The notes under the pieces are model-generated. The model searched no databases and was not told where the DNA came from. It saw only the letters and a list, made by a program, of their open reading frames with translations. From positions 2,294,001 through 2,358,000 of the forward strand of contig NC_056551.1 of assembly GCF_910596095.1 (NCBI RefSeq): DNA of 64,000 nt, written 5' to 3'. Source of the DNA: Thunnus maccoyii (lineage: Eukaryota; Chordata; Actinopteri; Scombriformes; Scombridae). This document shows positions 1-12,900 of the stretch, in pieces (the stretch's first letter is position 1; the number at the start of each line of letters is the position of its first letter). Both the position numbers and the translations under genes were made by a program.

Positions 1-2422
<2,422 letters not shown>

Positions 2423-3105
2423 CCAGAAGGGATTCACCCTCCGTGCTGCCGCATCACCGTCAAAAGTTGTACCTGCTTTTATTTGCCAAAAAGCTCCTCT
2501 GATTCAACAGAAGCTGAGAAACTGGTCCTGCCTTTTTTCACGTCCAACGCAGTTCCACATTTCCAGGTTCACATCATCTCTGTCTGCGGCTGGTTTACTG
2601 CAGTCCTTCAGATACACTGTACAAACTCAGCCTGACACTTCATGCTGAGATGTTGGATCAAAAGGATATTTACTGTTTCCACTCTGAATGAACTGTCTCA
2701 AGAGCAATAATGGGTTTTTTGCTTTTTTTTAACAAACAGGCATTGTGCCAGTGATGCTCAGAACATCATCACTGCTTTCACAATCTGAAGTACTACACTG
2801 TAAATATTTATGATCTCAATGAAGGAGGCTGAAGCACTGAATGTACCGTCTGCTACTCAGTGTAACCGTTACAACTGTTGTTAACCTCTTATGTTGTTGG
2901 GATGTAATATACTGAAAATAGCCATATTTGTTAATTTAAGTTCTTTCATAGATATTGTTTTGTAGTATCAGTTGTATTTGGAGTTTTTAATCACTATCAT
3001 GAAGATTATGCTTATACAGAATAAACCAGCTTATATGTAAAGTGTAAACGACATGAAGGAAAATATGAATGAATAAATTTATATCTGCTGGACTTTAAAT
3101 GACCA
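2423..3105 (+). other. pkn3: pkn3 3' UTR with poly(A) signals
   Basis: Non-coding sequence between the stop codon and the poly(A) signals. AATAAA hexamers lie at about 3020-3025 and 3072-3077. The second is followed within about 50 bp by the reverse-strand poly(A) signal of zdhhc12, so transcription of the two genes converges here. Confidence 0.65.
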
Positions 3106-3134
3106 GGAATGTCTTCATGAAACATTTATTTATT
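3072..3134. terminator. Convergent poly(A) signals of pkn3 and zdhhc12
   Basis: A plus-strand AATAAA sits at 3072-3077. On the minus strand, overlapping AATAAA hexamers (TTTATT on plus) sit at 3125-3130 and 3129-3134. Cleavage normally falls 10-30 nt downstream of the hexamer, so the predicted ends of the two mRNAs meet or slightly overlap near 3090-3115. Confidence 0.6.
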
Positions 3135-4511
3135 AATGTATACAGTATTTTCAAAGTAGTAAAAAACATTGCATGACAGTATTGCATATAACTTCAAAAG
3201 TACACAACATGAATTAAATGTTAATTCATATAAACCACAGCTCAAACTGGAGGCAATCTGCATTTAGTCCAACACTACTGCTGTACATTAAACGTATCAC
3301 CACATTTATTGCTCTCTTACAAGGTTACTATTGCACAAGGAAAAGCTCATATGGAAATACCAAACTACTGTATATATTGCACTCAAAGCTCTCTACTTCC
3401 TCTTACTGCTCCACAGTATTCTTTGAGTTACTCTGTTAAAACAGTCAATACAAAAATCTAAAGCCGTTTTCTGGTTCAAAATAGTTTAAAAATGATTTAC
3501 AATATAAAACAGCTTGAAATGCTGTCCGTTGAAAGTCGAAGCATCCTGTACATCATGGTTGGATTAAATGCAAGGAACAGTACGCTTCAGTTTTCACACC
3601 TTCAAATATCAAACCAGCTCAGGTTCTCTAAATAAATAAATAAATAATGTGTCGTTCTCTCACTTTAACAGCTTTTTCTTTCAAAACAAAAGCTGTTGAA
3701 GCAAGTGGACCCTGTAAACCTCTCTGCAGAGTAAATAACATACAGCAAGTTATCACATGAAACAATAAAACTTTCTACACTAAAAAATGACAAATGTACC
3801 AATTTTAAAAAATCAGAAGAGAGAAACCATAGATCAGGATTGTCTACACATGCATCTAAAACAAGTCTTTTTTCACTCAAATGCAGTATTTGACATGTAT
3901 AAAAAAAAGTAAACTTCAGAATTGATTAACAGTCCATCAGTCAGGATTACCATGTGAGACAAAGCATGTTGTTCCAGTGGGGGGGAAGCAGGAGTGAGGT
4001 CAAAGTGGGATGTGGGTGCATCAACAAAGACTAAGCTTGAGTCAACAGGGATTTATGACTGATTTCACTCAGAGCCTTTAAACACAGCAGTAAAGTGCCT
4101 GCAGATAATGTGGATGGTTTCCTATTTTTAGGGCAATGCTATACTTGAATGATTGCAAACAACAGTTGGGACGAGGCGACGTAGTGCTGGTAACCTGTTG
4201 TCCACACAGATGGTAACTAGGAGCAGGAAGCTCTTTCTGGGCACATGTTGGGACAATTTTTAGTGTATTGACAGCGAGAGAGATTGAAAAAAAACAAAAC
4301 AACACAAGTAAGCAATGTGCTGCAGTACAGAACCACTGACAGGAGAGATGTTCAAGAAGATAGGAAGTGTTACAAAGTTATGGCACAACAATACAAGTGC
4401 CTATATAAAGGTAACCTGCACACAAGGATAGTTTATCGCCCAACTTTGTGGTCATATGTGATTCCTCAATCCAGAAAGGTTTTTGGAAGTTGTTAATGAT
4501 TGGGATCCAGT
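3110..4511 (-). other. zdhhc12: zdhhc12 3' UTR (inferred)
   Basis: About 1.4 kb of AT-rich sequence between the zdhhc12 stop codon (4512-4514) and the minus-strand poly(A) signals at 3125-3134. No conserved coding sequence is seen on either strand. Its extent is inferred from the only plausible poly(A) signals before the pkn3 gene. Confidence 0.55.
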
Positions 4512-7500
4512 CTAGACTTGGTCGCTGCCCTCTCTGAAGTACACCTGTTCCCACACCACCGAGCCCCACACACAGAAGAAACCCCAGAGGTTGTGGAAGG
4601 TGCCGCGGTCGAACGGGTTTTCGTCGGCACCGCAGTGTTTGAGGTAGGAGATGCGGTGGCGTGACATGAACTCCCAGGTGGTGGTGTTGAGAGAGACCAG
4701 GTAGAGGTGGGAGCCGAGCAGTAGCAGCACGATCAGCGAGAGCAGAGCCACCAGCATGGCGACGGCCAGCAGCATGCCGTTAGTACGCAGCCACAGCTGC
4801 CAGGTGGGCACGTAGCTGAAACCCGTCCTGAGGAAACGAGAAAGGAAGCTGCGATTGGTGAACGGTGACATCATGGACCGCGGAGACGGTCTCACTGAAT
4901 AGGGTGGTACTCACCAGGCTATGTGCAGACCCCACAGCAGCACCAGCAGCTGCACGGCCAGATAAAGCACAAACCAGCGGTGGTTTCTCTCGCCGACACA
5001 GTTCTCGATCCACGGGCAGTGATGGTCGTAACGCCGGACACAGTGCTGACACGTCTGGCAGTGCTTTGATCTCATTGGCTGCTGCTTGAAATAAAGGTCG
5101 TTGTAGTTAGAAAGACACTTTTTTCTGTCACATGAATAAACATCTGTATTAAAAACCACTCAAGTTAAACTCTGTTGTTGTGACACTTTGACTAATCGGT
5201 CAGGTGTGATGTGAAGTAGTCCTGGCCAGTCTTCTGTAAAGCTCATTCATCTTGACCATTGGTGTGAAAAATAGCTGCTGCTGCTGCTCATCAGTGCAGA
5301 AAAAATGTTCTAATTTCATTTCTGAAGCTGCAGACCTTCACTGAGCCACAGTGCACCTGAGTCTCAGTGGAGAATGTTTGGGAGTGTGGAACAGCACTCT
5401 CTGTCCTGGGAAAACAGCCATATGAACCATCTGTTAAGTCACACACAGCCACAAAGCATCCAGGGAGCTGGAGAGCTCTCATCTCTGCGTTCACAGCTCC
5501 ATCATGAGAAAAAAATAGAGCATGTTTAATCTCAGTGTAAGGAGGAGGAGGAAGAGCTGCCTGCTAAGAAAACGAAAACGGCTCATGATCATCCTCAGTT
5601 GTGAGATATAGAACAGAAATCAGGACAGAGATGAAGCTTTTGGGTGCTGATGTGTCTTTTCACACACAGAGGCACTAAAGAGTTGTATGTAGAGTGTACA
5701 TTTATGTTGAACATCAAGATTCATTCTTGACCTTTGATGCAGACTGTGAGATGTGGCTGAAAGCTCCAGCAAAGGCACCTTGAGTTAGGATTTTTCTGCC
5801 ACAATGGAAGTGGCTTCACAAGTTCTTAATGTTTTGGTTGAAATCATTTCTCAGCTGCTCATAACTGAAAATCTTAAATAGCATTAGATTTAGTTGTTGT
5901 CTTGTTGTAAAAGACTGTCAATCAATCTGAATTATACCAGCTTGCAATCCTGTGTTTTGATTTTTCATAGTCGGATTAAACTTGGGTTTACATTTGGATT
6001 ACAGACTGTGACCTTAAAGCGAAAGACAAAATGCAGACATATCACTGTACATAAAGAGCTGCCTGTGTGAATAACTCCTGCTCCCGGATCATAGGATGTT
6101 TTGTGTGGACTGGAGTAGTACAGGTGTGTAACATAGAACTGTGCTGCTTGGCAACCCATCTGTTATTCTATACCACTAAGGGATCCTACAAGTACTGTAG
6201 AACTTCAAGTGTCACATTTCATCCTGAGAGGCAGACTAGCACAAAGACAAGTTACAAACATCACATACACACACAATCAGTGACTCCTAAAAAAAAAAAA
6301 ACTGCAGAATTTTTCGTGAAAAGTACAAAAAAAAACCCCACAGTGACAAAAATATCAACAGACTCTGACACTCTTTCGCTTCTGAATCTGTGAAAGTGTG
6401 TCATCCTGAAAAAAAAAAACAACCACATGCCACATGAGCCCACAGCAGCCTGCTGACACGGTGGCGGGTGGCGTACCTGAAGCAGACAGTGGCCACAGCG
6501 CCGCTGTCGCAGGGATTTGGAAGTGGGTGGGATCATGTCCTGCTGCTCCTCAGTCACTCCCAGCGTGAACTGGCACAACACAGGAGACAGAACTGGTCAG
6601 GGGAGCCACTGCCCGTTTTCAGTTCAAGCTTTTTTTTTTTTCCATCACCTGCTGTTTAGCTTGTATGTTCTAGTGTGTGCTCGTTTGTTACTTCAGTGTT
6701 TCCCCACAGGTGTGATGCACACATACTCCTGGGTCTTTATCATGAGTTGTTTATCAGAACAGTTTTAATATTTAAATAACTAGCAAATGAAGCAGCTTAA
6801 CATTCTCCAGGATACTATGAATTATATTAATATATTTCACACACAGCATTATCTTTAAACATAAGTCAATATCACTGTTTTTTAACCAGAAACATCTATT
6901 CAATTGCCTTGCTCCTAGTCCCTGTCAAACCATTATAGCTGCTCCTTTGACTCCTGATACAAACAGGTTTAACAAAGAGTTATTGTACGTGTGATGATAG
7001 AAATATACATTAGGATCACTGTTCACCTGCAAATCGCTGTCATCAGACAAGATGAACCCAGGGTCCATCAGAGAAACAGCGAAGTAGAGCAACACCGACA
7101 CCAACACCAGCAGGACGAAGAGCACCGGCTGGACGAGCTGGCCTGTCTCCTCCTGCTTCCTCAGCTCTTCAACCCGAAAACACACAAGAGAGACGGTTTG
7201 AACTCAATAACACATCAGAGGCCGGCTAGGATCCTACAGGCTCCTCACACGCAAAGTTCATTTCAAAAATTACAGCTGCTGACAGACGATGCTGAAGTTA
7301 GATTCTGATTTGGGGTTAAGTGGGACGTTAAGGGAAATATAAATAATGATATTTAGCAGCTGATTCTCCATTTTTCACCACTTATCAAAAAAAGGGTGAT
7401 TTCACTGACATATCTCTAGACCACATTAAACCAGGCCCAGATTAAAAACCACTGTATTTGTCAAATCTGGACTAGATTACCAATGAGACTCCAGAGAACT

Positions 7501-8229
7501 CATTAGAATACAGTTGCAGATTTGTGAAACCTTAATTCTATTTGTGATAAAAAATAAAAAAAAATGTCATGCTTTTCCTCCCATCCAGACCACATCAGAC
7601 CAAGTCTAGACCTAAAACCACTATATTTAGACATGTCAAATCTGGACTAGATTATGATTAAGATTTGACAAGTCTAAGTATAGTGGTTGATTTAGGCTTG
7701 GTTTAATGTGGTCTGGATGGGGAAAAAAAGCAGTGAAATCGCCCTTTTTTGTGTTTTTATAAGCCAAGTAAAGGTTCACAAATCGGTGTTTAATCAGCGT
7801 CACGGCTTTTGCTAAGATGTCTAACACTTTTTCACAAGTGGTGAAAAAACGGAGAATCAGCCGCTAAATATCATTATTTATGTTTAGCTTAACTTTCCCC
7901 TTAACCTCGAATCAGAAGCTAACTTCAGCGTCGTTACAAATAGTGTAAATGTCAACTTGCCAGCAGCTTTCTTACTCAGCTCACATCAGTATTTATGGCA
8001 TCATCATTAGTTATACATGGAGAATTAGTCATTCAACATGTTATATATTATATATTACTTTAAACCTACAGCGAACATGATGTAGTTTAGTGCTATAATG
8101 CGTTATGATGTATAGGAATGTGACAGGCTTACCTGTATCATGTAGAAAGAGTATTAACGTTATGACCCATGTCAGAATCACATGAGCTGTTCTCACCAGA
8201 AACCCTGAGCCGAAAACATTTTTGAACAT
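4512..8229 (-). CDS. zdhhc12: Palmitoyltransferase ZDHHC12, complete
   Basis: Five coding exons read on the minus strand: 8229-8133, 7166-7027, 6569-6477, 5081-4915 and 4827-4512 (813 nt, 270 aa; human about 267). All junctions are GT-AG and keep frame. The protein has four hydrophobic segments, two before and two after the cysteine-rich domain, as usual for DHHC enzymes. The domain is split over exons 3 and 4: CGHC ends exon 3, and [19 protein letters not shown] follows in exon 4, containing the catalytic DHHC and the Zn-binding Cys/His set. Later come NPFDRG and the TTxE-like NTTTWEF motif conserved in the family. The enzyme transfers palmitate from acyl-CoA to protein cysteines at Golgi/ER membranes. 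The start [14 protein letters not shown] aligns with the human N-terminal region. The exon 4 acceptor is a NAGNAG (CAGCAG), allowing one extra Gln. Confidence 0.94.
5082..6476 (-). other. zdhhc12: zdhhc12 intron 3
   Basis: About 1.4 kb between exons 3 and 4. It contains several A-runs (for example near 6289-6300 and 6330-6340 on plus) but no exon-like or named repeat sequence that I can recognise. Confidence 0.6.
7287..7934. repeat. Long imperfect palindrome (fold-back element) in zdhhc12 intron 1
   Basis: The left arm begins GATGCTGAAGTTAGATTCTG at about 7289 and runs rightwards through AAATAATGATATTTAGC, GCTGATTCTCC and TTTTTCACCACTT. The reverse complement of the right arm repeats the same words in the same order, ending at about 7930. 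An inner palindrome centred near 7645 has arms containing CCAGACCACAT, CCACTAT and GTCAAATCTGGACTAG-like words on both sides. The whole lies between zdhhc12 exons 1 and 2. It looks like a non-autonomous DNA transposon of the fold-back type; I could not define a target duplication. Confidence 0.8.
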
Positions 8230-8530
8230 GGTTCTAGCATGTTACAGCATCCATCGCAGTCTGCAGACTGACAGGACGGTCAGTGTAGAGTGACAACTGG
8301 CATCCTGCGTACAACAACAGACCAAGCGCGTCCTGTCGGCAAGCGAGCTAACAGTTAATGTCGTCAGAGAATTAACGGTTAGCAATATTGGGACCGTCTG
8401 AGCAAGCCTGCGACGTTGGCGTTATTTGTTTCGCGGTACTGGACCAAACATTGAATTAAATGCAAGTCAAAAAACATAATTAATGAATGTCAGCGTTTTA
8501 TTTAGGCCCTAATAACTATATTGACACCGA
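8230..8530 (-). promoter_or_regulatory. zdhhc12: zdhhc12 5' UTR/promoter region (inferred)
   Basis: Sequence immediately upstream of the zdhhc12 start codon is richer in CpG than its surroundings (GCGCG, CGCG, CGTT words at 8326-8440) and has no clear TATA box. Position and composition suggest a CpG-type promoter. No transcription start can be fixed from sequence. Confidence 0.4.
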
Positions 8531-8661
8531 ATCTGTAATTTTAACGCAAACCGTCCGCTTCGATGCACTTGTTTTGTGTTGTCGTCCTAATATAGTGTCC
8601 GGTGTGATTGGCCAGCGTCGATCACGAGACAGTCCAGGATTGGGTGGCCGGGAGGGACAGG

Positions 8662-8697
8662 TACGTACTGTACGTGCTGTACGTACTGTACGTACTG
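8662..8697. repeat. Minisatellite, 4 x 9 bp (TACGTACTG)
   Basis: Four head-to-tail copies of TACGTACTG, the second with one change (TACGTGCTG). Each unit contains the self-complementary TACGTA, so the array can also form small hairpins. Confidence 0.9.
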
Positions 8698-9059
8698 CTG
8701 TTAGTTCACCTCTGGCATGCAAACACTTGACTTCAAACAGAATGGGGATGAGTGAAGGAATGACAGTAGAGGATAAAACGCAGCTTTTTCAGATTGGTAG
8801 ATGATATATGTTTATCTGTAAGAATGTCAGATAGTTAATATTGGAATTTACATTCAGTTACATTTAATTTACATTTCACTGTTACAAAGGGCAAGTTGAA
8901 AAGGTGAAAATAACGTTCATTACACTCTATTTACTTATTTCAAATTGAAAGTTATTTTTTAAATTCTGTGTATGTGTATTTTCTCCTGTTTTATCTGTCT
9001 CATTCTACTTTAGCTTATTTTTATTTTCTCTTTAATTGTTAACTAATTGTATTTAAATG

Positions 9060-9170
9060 TCTTTTGTATTGCATTATGTTCCTTTTACATTTTGTCTTGA
9101 TGCTTTTTATGTTTTATGTAAAGTACTTTGAATTGCCTTGTAGTTGAAATGTGCCATACAAATAAATTTG
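9060..9170 (+). mobile_element. 3' tail of an L2-like LINE or LINE-tailed SINE
   Basis: The words TGTAAAGTACTTTGAATTGC and, further on, GTGCCATACAAATAAA form the characteristic 3' end of fish L2-type retroposons and SINEs that share that tail. No ORF accompanies it, so this is a 5'-truncated remnant lying between zdhhc12 and uap1l1. Confidence 0.65.
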
Positions 9171-9928
9171 ACTTGTCTTGCTCTGTCAGTTCAGACTTTG
9201 GACCCAAAGGTACACAATTGAAGTCATGCTCATTTAAAACCCATCTACTTTTACATCACAGTAAAGGCTCTATGTTCCATCTCTCATTTTGTTATCTACT
9301 ACTTTTCCTGCTTTTATTAATTAACTTCTTGTGTGTTATATTGATCAAAACAGATATCGAGCTGGTATGGATCATTCACAGCTCCACAGCTCAGACCTTC
9401 TACTGAAGCTGTTGGGCTTAGTTAACTACATTTCCTTCATAAATATCATGAAACATTCTCATACGTATCCTGAAACAATTGAAAATTGACTTCTGGAAAT
9501 TTTGGACCTTTCAAAATTAAAAAGGTAATAAATATAGAAGAGAGAAGAATCACCATAATTTCCTAAAAAAAATATCAGGGAAGGACACAAGGTGATGTAT
9601 TTTGATTATATTTTTTGTTACATGTAAAACAAAACAATGTTCATATAAATTCCCATAGATCATAGAGTCCCTTATTTGAAGCATTTGTTTTCAAGTGATC
9701 ACATCACATGCTTTGTGGCAAAGTGACAATTACATGAGATGAATGACATGGCAGTTTGATATGATTATCTTCACACAGGCCTACTGTTCAAATGTTCATT
9801 TAAACAACTGCATATTCTCAGGCTGAAACTACCAAAACACATCCATCCAGGGTTGTATCTCCATACTGTACTCCACTGTAGTGGGATCTCTACTGCCATC
9901 ACATAATATTTCATTCATCAGAAAAATG
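9171..9928 (-). other. uap1l1: uap1l1 3' UTR and intergenic sequence
   Basis: AT-rich non-coding DNA downstream of the uap1l1 stop codon. A minus-strand AATAAA (TTTATT on plus) occurs near 9312, but I cannot tell which site is used. Nothing else recognisable. Confidence 0.45.
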
Positions 9929-12900
9929 TTACAGAGCCTGCAGCTCTTTGGCTCGTTTTTCATCCAGAATGAAGGGAGTTGGCAGTGTCTTCCCTTTAAG
10001 CAGCGGCTCCAGGCCCTGGCAGAGGAAATAAGAAGGAAGTTCAATTACAGCAGCTTATTGAAGAAGGAATAGAGTATTCACTGTCCACAAATAGTCTTGA
10101 ATAATCTCAATCTAAAAATGAAAACAATATTTTTTTTCAATTAAGGGAACAACCTATAACTGCTTTATATGTTTAACACTGTAACCCAACAATGTGTTTT
10201 GGCCTGTGGCATTATAAAGTGTTCTCACCTCTCCAAAGTAAGAGACCAGTGGTGAAATCTCACATTGTGCTGGAGGATTGTCTCCTGCTGACACACTATG
10301 GGGAAAAAAACACATATTTTTAGATCTCAAGAATAGATTCAGTCTATCTTAATACAACACCCACAAGCAAAGTGAAACAGCCATTGGTTGCTGTGTATCA
10401 TTTCTCATCACCATAGTAGGAATTTTGTACTAAAAAGGGTTGTCAAGTCTGCTGAAGCCACCTATTAGCTTTGGCTCAAATTCAGAATGAATTTTTGTGC
10501 AGAACTAGGACTGTGACTGTCCCGCGTCATTTGTTACAGTGTTGTCCCCTTAGGAAGGGATCACTTCATGGCCAGCATGGAAAGTTCTTTTTACAGTAAG
10601 ATCTGCATTTTGTTCCTCTCATAGTTAAAGCCACTATGTACTAGAGCACTAGAGTTGTTTTACATGATTACAGCATCTTTCATATTATTCTAATGTCATC
10701 CATTTTTGTTTGTGGACTGTCTACCACAATGTCAAACTACCACCAAATAGCACCACAGTAAGGATTTCGATCAGGAAGTGGAGAATGAGGGGAAAATAAA
10801 CAAATGAGAAATGCCAGGCAACCAGGCAACCAGTCACTGCACCACTGTTTCTTGGCTGCACCACGGCCAAGAAACAGCTCCAGCTCTAACTCCCCGTAAA
10901 AGTACCACTTATCATTTTTACATTTCAGTTTATGTGCATATTATACAAACATGTTAATTAGTGAGCTTTAGCGGTGCTGGTATGTGATCTTTTTTCACTT
11001 TGATCAGAGCCAGGCTAGCAGTTTCCCCCTGCTTCCTGTCTGTATGCTAAGCTAAGCTAACCAGCTGCTGGCTGTAGTTTCATATTTACCTTAAAGACAT
11101 GAGTGTGGTATCAATATTCTCATCTAACTGTTGGCTAGAGGGCATATTTCCCAACATTATTCCTGAGTAGTCAAATTGTCTGCCGTGAAAAAAGTCCCCA
11201 ACCAACCCGGGGGAACAGAATAAGTGGACTTTTTCTTACATTTTGACCAGGGTTAGGGTTCATGTTCTGACATAATCTGTTGCTGCAGGGTGTAAATAGA
11301 ACATTTGCCTCTGACCTGGCTGTAGGAGGAAGGGTATTCCCATGTTGATCCAGCAGTGTGGCTTCTGCAGCTATGGCCCAGCGGCAGTGTTGAGCTAGCA
11401 AAGAGTTTCTGGCGGTGGTTGGATTGTCTGTGGCTGCCCCGTCAGCATTTTTCAGAGGGGAGAACTCATCCTGCCTCTCAACCTCAAACGCAACAAAGTT
11501 CCTTCCAAAGACAGATAGTAGATGTTTTAACTTTTTAACTAGCTGTAGAGACACAATGTTATGACCCAAGTCATTTTATGTACAGTAAAACAATATAATA
11601 ATGAACAATACCTTGAGAATGGAAAGACATCAAACACAAATTTTTCCATCTTTATGCCATTAGGTTTGGTGGGTTTGACTTGATTGCCACATGTGTCCAC
11701 AAAGGGCACTTTCTTCATTGCAACATGTTGTTTCAGTTGGCTTTCAAATTTCCTGTAAGATAACAAAAACATAGTAGGGAATCAAAAACTAAACTTACAG
11801 GACCTAACAACATGTAAAGGAACATAGATACAGATGTTTAAAGCCTGCAAGAGCATTTGAGCCAGCAATAAGCCAAAAAAACCCTGCTTACTCTCAATTA
11901 TGAGAGTCTGAATCCTGTGAGCACAAACTCAAACTGTAGATTAGTTTCTGGCACAACTTCACCTGCTTTCAAGTTGCACTGAGAAGGGAAAAAAGTCTAA
12001 AGAGGTCAGAACTTCTGCAACACTTGTAGTATATAGAACAACTTTATTGTTAGACCAAAGCGTTTCGGCTTGTGGCCTTCATATGGGTCATCATGAAACA
12101 CATTGCAAACATTTAAATAGGATAGGTATGAAGCAGAAAAAAAATCAAAAAGGTAAAAAAATATATAAAAGACAACCAATCATGTACATCCAGACACATA
12201 TCAGCCAATGGGGCACCTACAAAGATGGGTTGGGTATATGGTCATGTGCCTTCAGGCCAATCGTTGTCCCAGACTGGTAGAGAAACTAGGGGAGTGTCCA
12301 ATACACAAGCCCAAACTGACAGCAAAGCGTATACTGCTCGGGTTGACCTGGAAGTTATTGAAGTTATTCTTTTAGATCCCTTTGTCAATAAAATTAAACC
12401 TGGGACAATGGCTTTTTTTAACCACTCAATGGCGAGAAAGAGAATATCTGGTGTCTGAATTATAACAGTCTAAATGTGTTAACAGTAAATGACTAAAAAC
12501 CCATTCCATTATATACAGTACAACCTGATTTTCAACATTTTTTATTGCTTTGTTTTCAAATCCAGGTGATTTGCTTAATAGATATGAAAGGTAATTCTAT
12601 ATTTTTACTATATTTAATCTGCGCAGGCTGGCTCAAACTGATAATGTTTACAAATCTGTGCTTGTGCGCTCTCAAATTAACTGAATGGCAGTCAAATTTG
12701 TTGTCGTTCACTCATGACTCTTGTCATCTATGTCTCTGTAACCCCCTAATCTGTGGCTCTTTTCACTCAAATCAGTGTAATTTGATTTGCTATGACTCCC
12801 ATGTTGTGCTGTCAGAAGTATCCTACCAACACGTGCCGTATGTGACAGTAAAGGCTCTTACTCTGCCACGTCCTGCAGGAAAGCCCTGGTAAAGAAGTGA

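Noticed and set aside
8487-8804. Open frames on both strands across the TACGTACTG minisatellite
   Set aside because: They are long only because the 9-bp unit is a multiple of three and lacks stops; no homology.
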